64,000 bases of DNA from Pseudomonas viridiflava (GTDB lineage Bacteria > Pseudomonadota > Gammaproteobacteria > Pseudomonadales > Pseudomonadaceae), in assembly GCF_003702045.1 (NCBI RefSeq), contig NZ_RBTP01000043.1, forward strand, positions 41,026 through 105,025, written 5' to 3'. The notes beneath the pieces are model-generated. The model saw only the letters and a list, made by a program, of their open reading frames with translations, ran no database searches and was not told where the DNA came from. Both the position numbers and the translations under genes were made by a program. Positions 50,650 through 60,103 of this stretch are shown in pieces; the stretch's first letter is position 1; each line of letters opens with the position of its first letter.

Positions 50650-51501
50650 TCAACGGCGAGCGTTGAGCTGTTGCGAGAGGTTCTGGATCTGGCTGGTCAG
50701 GGTATTGATGTTGCGTGTGACCTGAGCGCGAAACGCGTCGAACTCGGCCGTGTTGCCACCCGCCGATGGAGCCGGACGATTTTCCTGCTCGCTCTTGAGC
50801 ACGATCAAATCCTGTTCCAGGCGCTCGATGGCCGCCGATGGATTGGGCTGCTTCTTCAAGGTCGCAACGTCCGCTGCCAGACTCTTGAGCTGAGTGTCCA
50901 GCTTGCCCTGCTCGGTCTGCGCGGTTTTCAGATCAGGTAGGGCTGCTTTCAGGGCGGTCAGTTCAGTCACCACGCCTTTGAGCTGCTCCTGCAACTGAGC
51001 GCTTTCCGTCTGTTGCTGCGTGGTTTGCGCAGCCATCTGCTCCAGTCGCTTGTCGAGACTGCTTTGCTGGCCTGCAACGCCCTCACGCTGTTTGTCCTGG
51101 TCTTCCAGTTGCGCTTCCAGCAGTTTGATCCGCTGCTTGAGCGCTTCGCCATCGCTGGACAGCGATTCATTAGCTACGACCTTGCCGGAAATATCCTGCA
51201 GGCGCCCTGCCGCTTCCTCACTGATGCGCGCGAAGCTTTCCTGCGTCGCAACCAATTGCTGCTCCATCAGCGACACCTGTTGAAAGCTCCACCATCCAAG
51301 GCCGCAGAAGGCGATGAACAGTGCGCCGACCAGCGCCCAAAGCGGTCCGGTGCTCGGGCCTTTCACCTTGACGACAGGCGTCGTGCGCGAATAGACCGTC
51401 GTGCGTTCACGTGCCCCTTTGACCGGGACGAAATCATCATCGTCGTCCTTGGCGCTGAGGTTGGGGACGTCATCGACGTCATCGTATGGATCGTTACGCA
51501 T
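50650..51501 (-). CDS. Coiled-coil inner-membrane protein
   Basis: The start is the ATG at 51501; 283 residues. An acidic cytoplasmic N-terminus (DDVDDVPNLSAKDDDDD) precedes one membrane helix at about 53-73 (LWALVGALFIAFCGLGWWSF). A long Gln/Glu/Leu-rich periplasmic coiled coil follows at about 75-280. Such proteins can hold envelope complexes together, but no partner is evident. It is probably a conserved Pseudomonas protein. It is separated from the epimerase upstream by about 85 bp on the same strand. Confidence 0.7.
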   Translation of the reverse strand: MRNDPYDDVDDVPNLSAKDDDDDFVPVKGARERTTVYSRTTPVVKVKGPSTGPLWALVGALFIAFCGLGWWSFQQVSLMEQQLVATQESFARISEEAAGRLQDISGKVVANESLSSDGEALKQRIKLLEAQLEDQDKQREGVAGQQSSLDKRLEQMAAQTTQQQTESAQLQEQLKGVVTELTALKAALPDLKTAQTEQGKLDTQLKSLAADVATLKKQPNPSAAIERLEQDLIVLKSEQENRPAPSAGGNTAEFDAFRAQVTRNINTLTSQIQNLSQQLNARR

Positions 51502-51586
51502 GAGCAACCCTTCAAGAAGCTGTTGAAACCAAAGCTGGTCAGTATACCAATGGCGCCTGAGTTAATTTCAATGCGCCATCACTGAC

Positions 51587-52579
51587 TCAGCTCGATTGTT
51601 GGGCTTTCCACCAGCCGCAAAACTCATCCAGCGCCGCCCAGACACTGACGCGAGGCTGGTAATCCAAATAATGCATGGCACGGCTGATATCAAGCGTGAA
51701 GTCCTTATTCATGACCTGCATCCCGAGACGCGACAGCGTGGGTTCAGGTCGACCCGGCCACAGCATGCAGGCGCCTTCGTTGATCGCCGCCGCCGTATAC
51801 GCAAGGCCGTAGGAACGGTAACGAGTAACCTGAGGCAATTGCATCTGCCGCATCACATAATTGATGGCATCCCACAGCGGGACCGGCGTGCCATTGCTGA
51901 TGTTGTACGCCTTGCCCAGCGCAGCCCCTGCAGCCAGCAGACTGCTTAACATGGCTTCGTTAAGGTTCTGCATGCTGGTGAAATCCACGACATTCAAACC
52001 GTTGCCGACAATCGACAGGCGTTTCTTGCGCTGCATGTTCAGCAGGCGTGGAAAAATGCTGTTGTCGCCTGCGCCGGTGACGAAACGCGGGCGCAGGGCA
52101 ATCACTTCCAGCCCGAACTCCTCTGCTCCAAACACCTTTTGTTCAGCCAGGTATTTGGTCGCCGCGTAATGGTTGTGAAAACGCTTGGGCACCTGCTCTT
52201 CCTTGATACCCCGGTGTGAACGCCCATCGAAATAGATGGAAGGCGACGAAAGATGGACCAGCCTTCGCACCCTTTGTTTCAGGCAGCCCTCGACAATGTT
52301 CTCGGTCACTTGCACGTTGCCCTGCACGAAATCCTGACGTCGGCCCCACACACCGACAGAGCCTGCGCAGTGCACAACAGCCTCTACGTCATCACACAGC
52401 GCTCTGACCAGCTGCGGGTCACTCAGGTCGCCCTGCACGAACTCGGCACCGCGTCTGACGAGGTGTTCAACGCCTTCGGCACGGCGGCCATTGATCCGGA
52501 CGCTCATTCCCTGCTCCAAGGCGAAACGCGCGAAGCGTCCACCAATAAAGCCGCTTGCGCCGGTAACCAGAATCTTCAT
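51587..52579 (-). CDS. NAD-dependent epimerase/dehydratase (extended SDR, 3-beta-HSD-like)
   Basis: A 330-residue protein with the N-terminal NAD-binding motif TGASGFIGG (residues 6-14) and a catalytic YxxxK in HNHYAATKYLAEQ. The sequence after residue 160 (LRPRFVTGAGDNSIFPRLL, YNISNGTPVPLWDAIN) fits the sterol-dehydrogenase-like group of extended SDRs. The substrate is unknown; candidates include lipid or sugar intermediates. It lies between a LysR gene and the coiled-coil gene. Confidence 0.8.
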   Translation of the reverse strand: MKILVTGASGFIGGRFARFALEQGMSVRINGRRAEGVEHLVRRGAEFVQGDLSDPQLVRALCDDVEAVVHCAGSVGVWGRRQDFVQGNVQVTENIVEGCLKQRVRRLVHLSSPSIYFDGRSHRGIKEEQVPKRFHNHYAATKYLAEQKVFGAEEFGLEVIALRPRFVTGAGDNSIFPRLLNMQRKKRLSIVGNGLNVVDFTSMQNLNEAMLSSLLAAGAALGKAYNISNGTPVPLWDAINYVMRQMQLPQVTRYRSYGLAYTAAAINEGACMLWPGRPEPTLSRLGMQVMNKDFTLDISRAMHYLDYQPRVSVWAALDEFCGWWKAQQSS

Positions 52580-52655
52580 TTACCGCTCCATTGACGCATC
52601 TGCGAGACAGGATGAACCCTACCCGCATTGAATTCATAGATGAATGTACTGACGC

Positions 52656-53555
52656 TCACTTGCCGCCAGGCGGCACGAGCCAACGACCTGACTTTTGCGC
52701 CAGGTGCTCGGTCAGCCGGTTTAGCAACTGACCGCCGTTGCGCCAATGGTGCCAGTACAGCGGCACATCGATATAGCGCTCAGGCACCAGTTCACGCAAT
52801 GTGCCACTGCGTAGCTGCTCCGAAACCTGCAACTCCGGCACAAGCCCCCAACCAAGCCCTGCCTCGATCATGCGCATGAAGCCTTCCGAGGAGGGGCACA
52901 GGTGGTACTTGAAACCACCATCCACACCAAACAGCGCCAGATAGCGATGCTGGAGGAAGTCATCCGGCCCGAACACCAGCGCCGCCGAGCGCGCCAGTTT
53001 CTCAGGGGTTACACCCTCGGCAAAATGCCGCTCGATAAATGACGGCGACGCCAGCGCACGATAGCGCATGGCGCCCAGCGCCTGACTACGCGCCCCGGCC
53101 ACCGGCCTTTCGCTGCCGCACAGACATGCAGCCACCTCACCTGCCCGCATGCGCTTGAGCCCGACATCCTGATCTTCGACAACCATGTCCAGCAACAAGT
53201 GATGCGCGGCACAAAAGTCTCCTACAGCCTTCGCCCACCAGGTCGCAAGGCTGTCGGCATTCAAGGCGATGCGCAGTCGTTCAGGCATGCCCTCCTCGTC
53301 CAGCGCAGGCACCTGGCTTTGCAGGTCGCGCTCGAGCAGACGCACCTGCTGCACATGGTTGAGCAAGCGGCGTCCGATATCGGTCGGGCTCGGCGGCGTT
53401 GCGCGCACCAACACCGGCTGACCAATGCGCGCCTCAAGGAGCTTGATGCGTTGCGAGACAGCCGACTGGGACAGCCCCAGCACTTGGGCTGCGCGCTCGA
53501 ACCCGGCCTGTTCGATGACAGCGGCAAGTGCCGAGAGCAATTTGTAATCAAACAT
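52656..53555 (-). CDS. argP: LysR-type regulator ArgP (IciA)
   Basis: A 299-residue LysR-type protein (MFDYKLLSALAAVIEQAGFE; LGLSQSAVSQRIKLLEARIG). Its closest match is ArgP/IciA, which senses lysine and arginine and activates the exporter gene argO. Here it is divergent from a LysE/ArgO-type exporter gene, exactly the arrangement of argP-argO. The role is strongly inferred from this pairing. Confidence 0.88.
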   Translation of the reverse strand: MFDYKLLSALAAVIEQAGFERAAQVLGLSQSAVSQRIKLLEARIGQPVLVRATPPSPTDIGRRLLNHVQQVRLLERDLQSQVPALDEEGMPERLRIALNADSLATWWAKAVGDFCAAHHLLLDMVVEDQDVGLKRMRAGEVAACLCGSERPVAGARSQALGAMRYRALASPSFIERHFAEGVTPEKLARSAALVFGPDDFLQHRYLALFGVDGGFKYHLCPSSEGFMRMIEAGLGWGLVPELQVSEQLRSGTLRELVPERYIDVPLYWHHWRNGGQLLNRLTEHLAQKSGRWLVPPGGK

Positions 53556-53650
53556 CAGTTTTCCTAATGAGCGATCAGGATTATTGGTTTTCCTTATACA
53601 GCGTCCAGCCCCAGAATCGCCACCTGAACCTGAATTTCGGAGCTCACTTC

Positions 53651-54253
53651 ATGTGGCAAAGCTATCTCAACGGTCTGCTGGTAGCAGCGGGATTGATCAT
53701 GGCCATCGGCACGCAAAACGCATTCGTGCTGGCACAAGGTCTGCGCCGTGAGCATCACGTTCAGGTGGCGCTGCTCTGCATCGTCTGTGACGCGATACTG
53801 ATCGCCGCCGGGGTGTTCGGTCTCGCCAACGTGCTGGCCCAGAACCCGACCCTGCTGGCCATTGCGCGCTGGGGGGGTGTGATCTTTCTGAGCTGGTATG
53901 GATTTCAAGCGCTGCGTCGTGCCTGCTCGTCGCAAGGTCTAGAAAACAGCGCGGTCGTCGGCGTACGCTCGCGGCGCGCCGTTTTGCTCAGCGCGCTGGC
54001 CGTGACGCTGCTCAATCCGCATGTCTATCTGGACACGGTACTGCTGATCGGTTCGCTGGGCGCGCAGCAGGCGGTGCCGCAAGCCTACGTGGTTGGCGCG
54101 GCCAGCGCCTCGTTCTTGTGGTTCTCAAGCCTGGCAATCGGCGCGGCGTGGCTGGCGCCCTGGCTGGCCCGCCCTGCCACTTGGCGCCTGCTGGACGTGA
54201 TGGTCGCCGTCATGATGTTTGCCGTCGCGATCCAGCTGATTCGTGGTGCATAA
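53651..54253 (+). CDS. argO: LysE/ArgO-family basic amino acid exporter
   Basis: The start is the ATG at 53651; 200 residues, about six helices. Family motifs include LNGLLVAAGLIMAIGTQNAF near the N-terminus and AVTLLNPHVYLDTVLLIGSL in the second half. It exports arginine or lysine when internal levels rise and is activated by the divergent argP. Some annotations call it lysE. The 95-bp gap between the two starts contains the shared promoter. Confidence 0.87.
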   Translation: MWQSYLNGLLVAAGLIMAIGTQNAFVLAQGLRREHHVQVALLCIVCDAILIAAGVFGLANVLAQNPTLLAIARWGGVIFLSWYGFQALRRACSSQGLENSAVVGVRSRRAVLLSALAVTLLNPHVYLDTVLLIGSLGAQQAVPQAYVVGAASASFLWFSSLAIGAAWLAPWLARPATWRLLDVMVAVMMFAVAIQLIRGA

Positions 54254-54334
54254 AACGCTTTTGGTGACCATCGGATCAACAAAGCTGGAACCTCTTTCCC
54301 ACACAGTTGTTGCGTGGTTATGCCGCAGGCCCGG

Positions 54335-54343
54335 TGCTATAGT
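54335..54343 (+). promoter_or_regulatory. Extended -10 promoter element of sodB
   Basis: The sequence tgctatagt at 54335-54343 is an extended -10 (TGnTATAGT). No convincing -35 lies at the normal distance, as expected for extended -10 promoters. The sodB start is about 100 bp downstream, leaving a leader of about 100 nt. Confidence 0.5.
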
Positions 54344-54447
54344 CCGGGGTCTGCGCCGCAAAAGAGTAAAACTCCCGGTGCATGCTGTATCTGGCCGCCC
54401 GTGATCGGCCGTGCGATTACCGCAATTGACCTGAAAGGAGATAAACC

Positions 54448-55029
54448 ATGGCTTTTGAATTGCCGCCACTGCCCTACGCCAAAGACGCTCTGGCACCGCA
54501 CATTTCCGCGGAGACACTGGAATATCACCACGACAAGCACCACAACACCTACGTCGTGAACCTGAACAACCTGGTGCCTGGCACCGAGTTCGAAGGCAAA
54601 ACCCTGGAAGAGATCATCAAGACCTCCTCGGGCGGTATCTTCAACAACGCCGCTCAAGTCTGGAACCACACCTTCTACTGGGAATGCCTGGCGCCAAACG
54701 CTGGCGGCCAACCGACCGGCGCACTGGCTGACGCCATCAATGCTGCGTTCGGTTCGTTCGACAAATTCAAGGAAGAGTTCAGCAAGACTTCCATCGGCAC
54801 CTTCGGCTCCGGCTGGGGCTGGCTGGTGAAGAAAGCGGACGGTTCCCTGGCACTGGCAAGCACCATCGGTGCCGGCAACCCGATGACCAGCGGTGACACG
54901 CCTCTGCTGACCTGCGACGTCTGGGAACACGCCTACTACATCGACTACCGCAACCTGCGTCCGAAGTATGTAGAAGCGTTCTGGAACCTGGTGAACTGGG
55001 ACTTCGTGGCCAAGCAATACGCTGCCTGA
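54448..55029 (+). CDS. sodB: Iron superoxide dismutase
   Basis: A 193-residue enzyme with all four metal ligands: His27, His74 (WNHTFYW), Asp157 and His161 (DVWEHAYY). The Fe-type is indicated by [16 protein letters not shown] and the residues around it. It converts superoxide to oxygen and hydrogen peroxide in the cytoplasm. An AAAGGAG ribosome site precedes the ATG. The order argO-sodB-bifA is conserved in Pseudomonas. A terminator follows. Confidence 0.96.
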   Translation: MAFELPPLPYAKDALAPHISAETLEYHHDKHHNTYVVNLNNLVPGTEFEGKTLEEIIKTSSGGIFNNAAQVWNHTFYWECLAPNAGGQPTGALADAINAAFGSFDKFKEEFSKTSIGTFGSGWGWLVKKADGSLALASTIGAGNPMTSGDTPLLTCDVWEHAYYIDYRNLRPKYVEAFWNLVNWDFVAKQYAA

Positions 55030-55042
55030 TTTCCAGCCTCAT

Positions 55043-55073
55043 CAAAAACCCGGCCCTGTGCCGGGTTTTTTAT
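55043..55073 (+). terminator. Rho-independent terminator of sodB
   Basis: The stem aaaacccggc pairs with gccgggtttt around a short loop and is followed by a T-run, 15 bp after the sodB stop. Confidence 0.92.
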
Positions 55074-55412
55074 TGCCGCCGTTAAGCGCTCTGCCCTTGG
55101 AGCTTGATACCCGCAATACCATCGACGTCTCGTCATTAAGCCACTCAAATGCGTGAATGCAGCAGTTTTTCACGTATAACCGTAATGTGTGGTATTGCCA
55201 GAAAACGTTAGCTGACTAATATCACGAAACAGTTCTTTTACAGCGTTGCGCTCAAGTAACACCCGCAACCGTCCGACACACAGGGATCGCACAGGTCCGT
55301 CAGTCAGGCGGCAGCGCAGGGGAAGAGGGATCAATCGGGTACGGCCGTCTTTATCACCCGTTTTCAAGGGTGACTGGGCGATACGTCTGCGACTTGAATT
55401 AAGGAACGGCCA
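55074..55412 (+). promoter_or_regulatory. Intergenic region and leader of bifA
   Basis: The gap of about 340 bp contains no gene. A short hairpin (tcaccc/gggtga, about 55356-55375) lies in the presumed bifA leader, and AAGGAA at 55401-55405 is the ribosome site. No clear promoter could be chosen. Confidence 0.4.
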
Positions 55413-57464
55413 TTGAAGCTGGAACTCAAGAACAGCTTGTCGGTTAAGTTGCTGCGCGTGGTGCTGCTCTCGGCGTTTTTCGTCGGCGTGGTATTGAGTT
55501 GCGCACAGATCGTTTACGACGCCTACAAGACCCACCAGGCAGTGGCGAGCGATGCCGAACGCATCCTGGACATGTTCCGGGATCCGTCCACTCAAGCCGT
55601 CTACAGCCTGGACCGTGAGATGGGCATGCAGGTCATCGAGGGCCTGTTTCAGGACAATGCCGTGCGCATGGCCTCCATCGGGCATCCAAACGAAACGTTG
55701 CTGGCCGAAAAAGACCGACCGCTCAAGGCCTCATCGACACGCTGGCTGACAGACCTCATTCTCGGTCAAGAGCGCAGCTTTACCACGCAACTGGTGGGAC
55801 GCAGCCCGTACAGCGAATACTACGGTGATCTGCGGATCACGCTGGATACGGCCAACTACGGCGAAGGCTTCATCATCAATGCCGTGATCATTTTCATTTC
55901 CGGCGTGCTGCGTGCGCTGGCGATGGGCCTGGTGCTGTATCTGGTCTATCACTGGTTACTGACCAAACCTCTTTCCAAAATCATTGAGCACCTCACGGCC
56001 ATCAACCCCGACCGCCCCAGTGAACACCAGTTGCCCCTGCTCAAGGGCCACGAGAAAAACGAGCTGGGCATTTGGGTCAACACTGCCAATCAACTGCTGG
56101 CCTCGATCGAGCGCAACACCTACCTGCGCCATGAAGCGGAAAGCAATCTTCAGCGTATGGCGCAGTACGATTTTCTGACCGGGCTGCCCAACCGTGTGCA
56201 GTTGCAGATGCGCCTGGACAACATTCTGGAGAACGCCGGACGACAGCAGCACCGGGTCGCCGTGCTGTGTGTCGGCCTGGATGACTTCAAGGGCATCAAC
56301 GAACAATTCAGCTATCAGGCAGGCGACCAACTGCTGCTGGCCCTGGCGGATCGATTACGCGCCCACAGTGGCCGCCTGGGTGCATTGGCGCGCCTGGGCG
56401 GTGATCAGTTCGCGCTGGTGCAGGCCGATATTCAGCAGCCTTACCAAGCCGCGGAGTTGGCGCAGAAGATACTCGACGAACTGGAAGCGCCTTTTGACCT
56501 GGACGGGCAAGCCATTCGGCTGCGCGCCACCATCGGCATCACGCTGTTCCCGGAAGACGGTGATAGCCCCGAGAAGCTGTTGCAGAAAGCCGAACAGACC
56601 ATGACCCTGGCCAAGGCACGCTCACGCAATCGCTATCAGTTCTACGTCGCCAGTATTGACTGCGAGATGCGTCGACGCCGCGAGCTGGAGAAAGACCTGC
56701 GCGAGGCGCTGCCCCGCGATCAGCTGTACCTGGTCTATCAGCCACAGATCAGCTATCGCGATAACCAGATCGTGGGCGTGGAAGCCTTGATCCGCTGGCA
56801 ACACCCCGAGCACGGTCTGGTGCCGCCGGATGTGTTCATCCCGCTGGCCGAACAGAACGGCACCATCATCACGCTCGGCGAATGGGTGCTGGATCAGGCC
56901 TGCCGCCAATTGCGTGAATGGCACGATCAGGGCTTCACCGAGCTGCGCATGGCCGTCAACCTGTCCACCGTGCAGCTGCACCACGCCGAGCTGCCACGGG
57001 TGGTGAACAACCTGCTGCAAATCTATCGCCTGCCACCGCGCAGCCTGGAACTGGAGGTCACTGAGACAGGCCTGATGGAAGACATCACCACTGCCGCCCA
57101 GCATCTGCTCAGCCTGCGTCGCTCCGGCGCGCTGATCGCCATCGATGATTTCGGGACTGGCTACTCCTCATTGAGCTACCTGAAGAGCCTGCCGCTGGAC
57201 AAGATCAAGATCGACAAGAGCTTTGTGCAGGACCTGATCGACGACGACGATGACGCGACCATCGTGCGCGCCATCATCCAGTTGGGTAAGAGTCTGGGCA
57301 TGCAGGTGATTGCCGAGGGTGTCGAAACCGTCGAGCAGGAGGCGTACGTGATTTCCGAGGGCTGCCATGAAGGCCAAGGCTACTTCTATAGCAAGCCGCT
57401 GCCTGCCCGCGATCTGCTCGCGTACCTGAAGCAGGACCAGCGCAATCACGCGGCGATTCATTGA
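55413..57464 (+). CDS. bifA: Membrane c-di-GMP phosphodiesterase BifA (degenerate GGDEF plus EAL)
   Basis: A 683-residue protein with TTG start at 55413 (aaggaac upstream), close to the 687 residues of P. aeruginosa BifA. Two membrane helices (about 12-35 and 155-180) enclose a periplasmic sensor region. The GGDEF domain has the altered signature GGDQF (329-333), so cyclase activity is unlikely. The EAL domain is intact (EAL at 457-459, DDFGTGYSSLSYLKSLP later). BifA hydrolyses c-di-GMP and links surface attachment with swarming. The sodB-bifA order supports the name. Confidence 0.9.
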   Translation: MKLELKNSLSVKLLRVVLLSAFFVGVVLSCAQIVYDAYKTHQAVASDAERILDMFRDPSTQAVYSLDREMGMQVIEGLFQDNAVRMASIGHPNETLLAEKDRPLKASSTRWLTDLILGQERSFTTQLVGRSPYSEYYGDLRITLDTANYGEGFIINAVIIFISGVLRALAMGLVLYLVYHWLLTKPLSKIIEHLTAINPDRPSEHQLPLLKGHEKNELGIWVNTANQLLASIERNTYLRHEAESNLQRMAQYDFLTGLPNRVQLQMRLDNILENAGRQQHRVAVLCVGLDDFKGINEQFSYQAGDQLLLALADRLRAHSGRLGALARLGGDQFALVQADIQQPYQAAELAQKILDELEAPFDLDGQAIRLRATIGITLFPEDGDSPEKLLQKAEQTMTLAKARSRNRYQFYVASIDCEMRRRRELEKDLREALPRDQLYLVYQPQISYRDNQIVGVEALIRWQHPEHGLVPPDVFIPLAEQNGTIITLGEWVLDQACRQLREWHDQGFTELRMAVNLSTVQLHHAELPRVVNNLLQIYRLPPRSLELEVTETGLMEDITTAAQHLLSLRRSGALIAIDDFGTGYSSLSYLKSLPLDKIKIDKSFVQDLIDDDDDATIVRAIIQLGKSLGMQVIAEGVETVEQEAYVISEGCHEGQGYFYSKPLPARDLLAYLKQDQRNHAAIH

Positions 57465-57579
57465 GCCCTTTCTATCGCGTGTACAGCTCGTAATGCCGCC
57501 TGCCGGGGATCTTGAAACCGACTGTTACACGCTGCCGGGTAGCTGATCACGACGCGACGGGCGTTTTGCCTTTACACCG

Positions 57580-57598
57580 AATGCAAATCTTTCGCATT
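57580..57598 (+). promoter_or_regulatory. Possible Fur box upstream of the imelysin gene
   Basis: The imperfect inverted repeat aatgcaaatctttcgcatt resembles the 19-bp Fur consensus in its AATG...CATT ends and A/T-rich centre. Imelysin lipoproteins are iron-regulated in several bacteria. The match is only moderate. Confidence 0.4.
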
Positions 57599-57656
57599 AT
57601 GTCGCAGATTTTCTGGGCGCTCGCCGCCATAAACCCTATAGACGCAGGATTCCGTC

Positions 57657-59024
57657 ATGATTCGTATGCCTCTGGCTACCGCCAGTCTGCTGGCCATCGC
57701 TATCTCTCTCGCCGGTTGTGGCGAAGGCAAGGACAAGGCCGCAGCCCCGGCACCCGCCGCGACCCCGGCCGCTCCCGCTACTGCTGCGGCACCGGCGACA
57801 CCCGCCGCGCCTGCCACGTCTGCAGCGACCCAGACTGACGACGCAGCGGCCAAAGCGGTCGTGGCGAACTACGCCAACATGGTTTCCGCCGTCTTCAGCG
57901 ATGCCGAGGCCGGTGCGAAGAAACTGAGCACGGCAGTCGATGCGTTTCTGGCCAAGCCGAACGACGAAACGCTGAAGGCCGCCCGTGACGCCTGGGTCGC
58001 TGCACGCGTACCTTACATGCAGAGCGAAGTGTTCCGCTTCGGCAACACCATCATCGACGACTGGGAAGGACAGGTGAACGCCTGGCCACTGGACGAAGGC
58101 CTGATCGACTACGTCGCCAAGGATTACCAGCATGCCCTGGGCAACCCAGGCGCGACCGCCAACATCATCGCCAACACTGAAATCCAGGTCGGCGAAGACA
58201 AGGTCGACGTCAAGGACATCACCTCCGAGAAACTCGCCAGCCTGAACGAACTGGGCGGTTCGGAAGCCAACGTGGCGACCGGCTACCACGCCATCGAATT
58301 CCTGCTATGGGGCCAGGACCTGAACGGCACCGGCCCTGGCGCAGGCAATCGTCCAGCCAGCGATTACCTTGAAGGCGCAGGCGCTACTGGCGGCCACAAC
58401 GACCGTCGTCGCGCGTACCTGAAAGCCGTTACCGATCTGCTGGTGAGCGATCTTGAAGAGATGTCCGGCAACTGGAAAGCCGGTGTCGCGGACAACTACC
58501 GCGCCACCCTGGAAGCCGAGTCCGGCGTGGATGGCCTGCGCAAGATGCTGTTTGGCATGGGTAGCCTGTCGTTGGGTGAACTGGCTGGCGAGCGCATGAA
58601 AGTGGCGCTGGAAGCCAACTCCAGCGAAGACGAGCACGACTGCTTCAGCGACAACACGCACAACTCACACTTCTACAACGGCAAAGGCATTCGCAACGTT
58701 TACCTGGGCGAGTACACCCGCACCGACGGCACAAAGATCAGCGGCCCGAGCCTCTCATCGCTGGTCGCCAAGGCCGACCCTGCAACCGACGCCACCCTGC
58801 GCGCCGACCTGGACGACACCCAGGCCAAGTTGCAAGCCATCGTCGACCACGCCAACAAAGGTGAGCACTTCGATCAGTTGATCGCCGCAGGCAATACCGC
58901 TGGCAACGAGGTTGTCCGCGACGCCATCGCCGCACTGGTCAAACAGACCGGCGCCATCGAGCAGGCCGCAGGCAAGCTGGGCATCACCGATCTGAACCCG
59001 GACAACGCCGACCACGAGTTCTGA
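57657..59024 (+). CDS. Imelysin-family (M75) lipoprotein, IcmP-like
   Basis: A 455-residue lipoprotein with lipobox LAGC (Cys21) and an Ala/Pro-rich linker (about 27-58). The imelysin domain carries the GxHxxE motif as Gly209-Tyr-His211-Ala-Ile-Glu214 (GYHAIEFLLWGQD). P. aeruginosa IcmP, at the same location after bifA, was described as an insulin-cleaving metalloprotease, but the family is also linked to iron uptake. Outer-membrane localisation is predicted. The usual di-heme partner gene does not follow; a T6SS cassette lies there instead. Confidence 0.85.
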   Translation: MIRMPLATASLLAIAISLAGCGEGKDKAAAPAPAATPAAPATAAAPATPAAPATSAATQTDDAAAKAVVANYANMVSAVFSDAEAGAKKLSTAVDAFLAKPNDETLKAARDAWVAARVPYMQSEVFRFGNTIIDDWEGQVNAWPLDEGLIDYVAKDYQHALGNPGATANIIANTEIQVGEDKVDVKDITSEKLASLNELGGSEANVATGYHAIEFLLWGQDLNGTGPGAGNRPASDYLEGAGATGGHNDRRRAYLKAVTDLLVSDLEEMSGNWKAGVADNYRATLEAESGVDGLRKMLFGMGSLSLGELAGERMKVALEANSSEDEHDCFSDNTHNSHFYNGKGIRNVYLGEYTRTDGTKISGPSLSSLVAKADPATDATLRADLDDTQAKLQAIVDHANKGEHFDQLIAAGNTAGNEVVRDAIAALVKQTGAIEQAAGKLGITDLNPDNADHEF

Positions 59025-59051
59025 TACGCGACTGCGTTTGATGCACGATAG

Positions 59052-59082
59052 AAATGCCGGTCTCACTGACCGGCATTTTTTT
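59052..59082 (+). terminator. Rho-independent terminator of the imelysin gene
   Basis: The stem aaatgccggt pairs with accggcattt around a short loop and is followed by TTTTTT, about 27 bp after the stop. Confidence 0.92.
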
Positions 59083-59224
59083 GTCTGGCCGATGTGAATA
59101 GCGGGGCCTGCCAATGACTTTTCAGCGCTACCTGTAGGGCCTTTCCTAAACGCTGTTTAGCGTATTGATTGGGCTCGTGGCAGAGACGACTATCCGCGCC
59201 TCTTGCCCCCGCCCAGGCGCGCTC

Positions 59225-60103
59225 ATGCTCGAATTTGAAATCGACCGTCACGGTCTGCCGTGGTCGAAACACGCTTACCTGCTGCTCAACGCGATCAACG
59301 CCCCCGACTTGAGGAGGAAAATCTGTGAGTGGGAGGTCAGTGAAGCCAGCACGATGCTGTTTCTGCAGACCCGATTCAGCGGGCTTCTGGACTGCTCTCC
59401 GGCACTGATCCAGATTGATGGTCCTCACGATCCGATGCTTGCGCACTTTCTGGCCCACGCTCGCGATGAATGGGGACTGCTGCTGTTCAGCAACGTCGAC
59501 CGAAAGACGCTCATTCATCATTTGCGCTGGCTGATGTTCGTCGATCAGCCGAGCGGAAGGTCCTGTTACCTGAACCTTTCAGACCCGCCGGTGGCCAACG
59601 CCCTGTTCGGTCTGGACGACGCTGACCACCGTCTGTTCGGTCCAATCGATCAACTGCACGCTGCCGACAAGACGACCAAACGCTGGCACGCCCACTCGCG
59701 ACGCGGCGAAGCGGTGCCTCCTGCATTCACCGTTCCGTATCGCTTGAGCACCGAGCAGATCGACGCGCTGCGGAATGTTGCCTTTCGCCAGGTCGTCATC
59801 AACCTCGACCGGCATCTGCTTCGTTTTTTCCCGGGCTACCTGCCTGACGCGCCCTTGAAATCGCGTCACGAACAGGTGCTCGCGTTGGCCAATACCGCTT
59901 ACGACAACGGTTTTAAAAGCGAAGCCGACGTCTTCCATTACGCCAACGTAATGGGCTTTCTCGCCACCCAGCCGGACGATTCGCATCCCGATATCAGAGC
60001 ACTCCTGTCAAACACCTCTGCGCTCCCCCCTTCGCAGCGTATCGAACAGGCCAACTGGCTCGTGGTGCAGCGCACTCGCGAGCAGGAAGAGGGTGCGCAA
60101 TGA
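59225..60103 (+). CDS. DUF4123 T6SS effector adaptor/chaperone
   Basis: A 292-residue protein if started at ATG 59225; GTG 59177 or TTG 59165 would add 16 or 20 residues. The DUF4123 domain begins at about residue 14 (HAYLLLNAINAP) and continues through FARDEWGL-like sequence (AHARDEWGLLLFS) and RHLRW-like HHLRWLMFVDQPSG. Such adaptors (Tap/TEC) load a cargo effector onto a VgrG spike. The stop overlaps the start of the effector gene by 4 bp, typical for adaptor-effector pairs. No vgrG is in the window. Confidence 0.8.
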   Translation: MLEFEIDRHGLPWSKHAYLLLNAINAPDLRRKICEWEVSEASTMLFLQTRFSGLLDCSPALIQIDGPHDPMLAHFLAHARDEWGLLLFSNVDRKTLIHHLRWLMFVDQPSGRSCYLNLSDPPVANALFGLDDADHRLFGPIDQLHAADKTTKRWHAHSRRGEAVPPAFTVPYRLSTEQIDALRNVAFRQVVINLDRHLLRFFPGYLPDAPLKSRHEQVLALANTAYDNGFKSEADVFHYANVMGFLATQPDDSHPDIRALLSNTSALPPSQRIEQANWLVVQRTREQEEGAQ

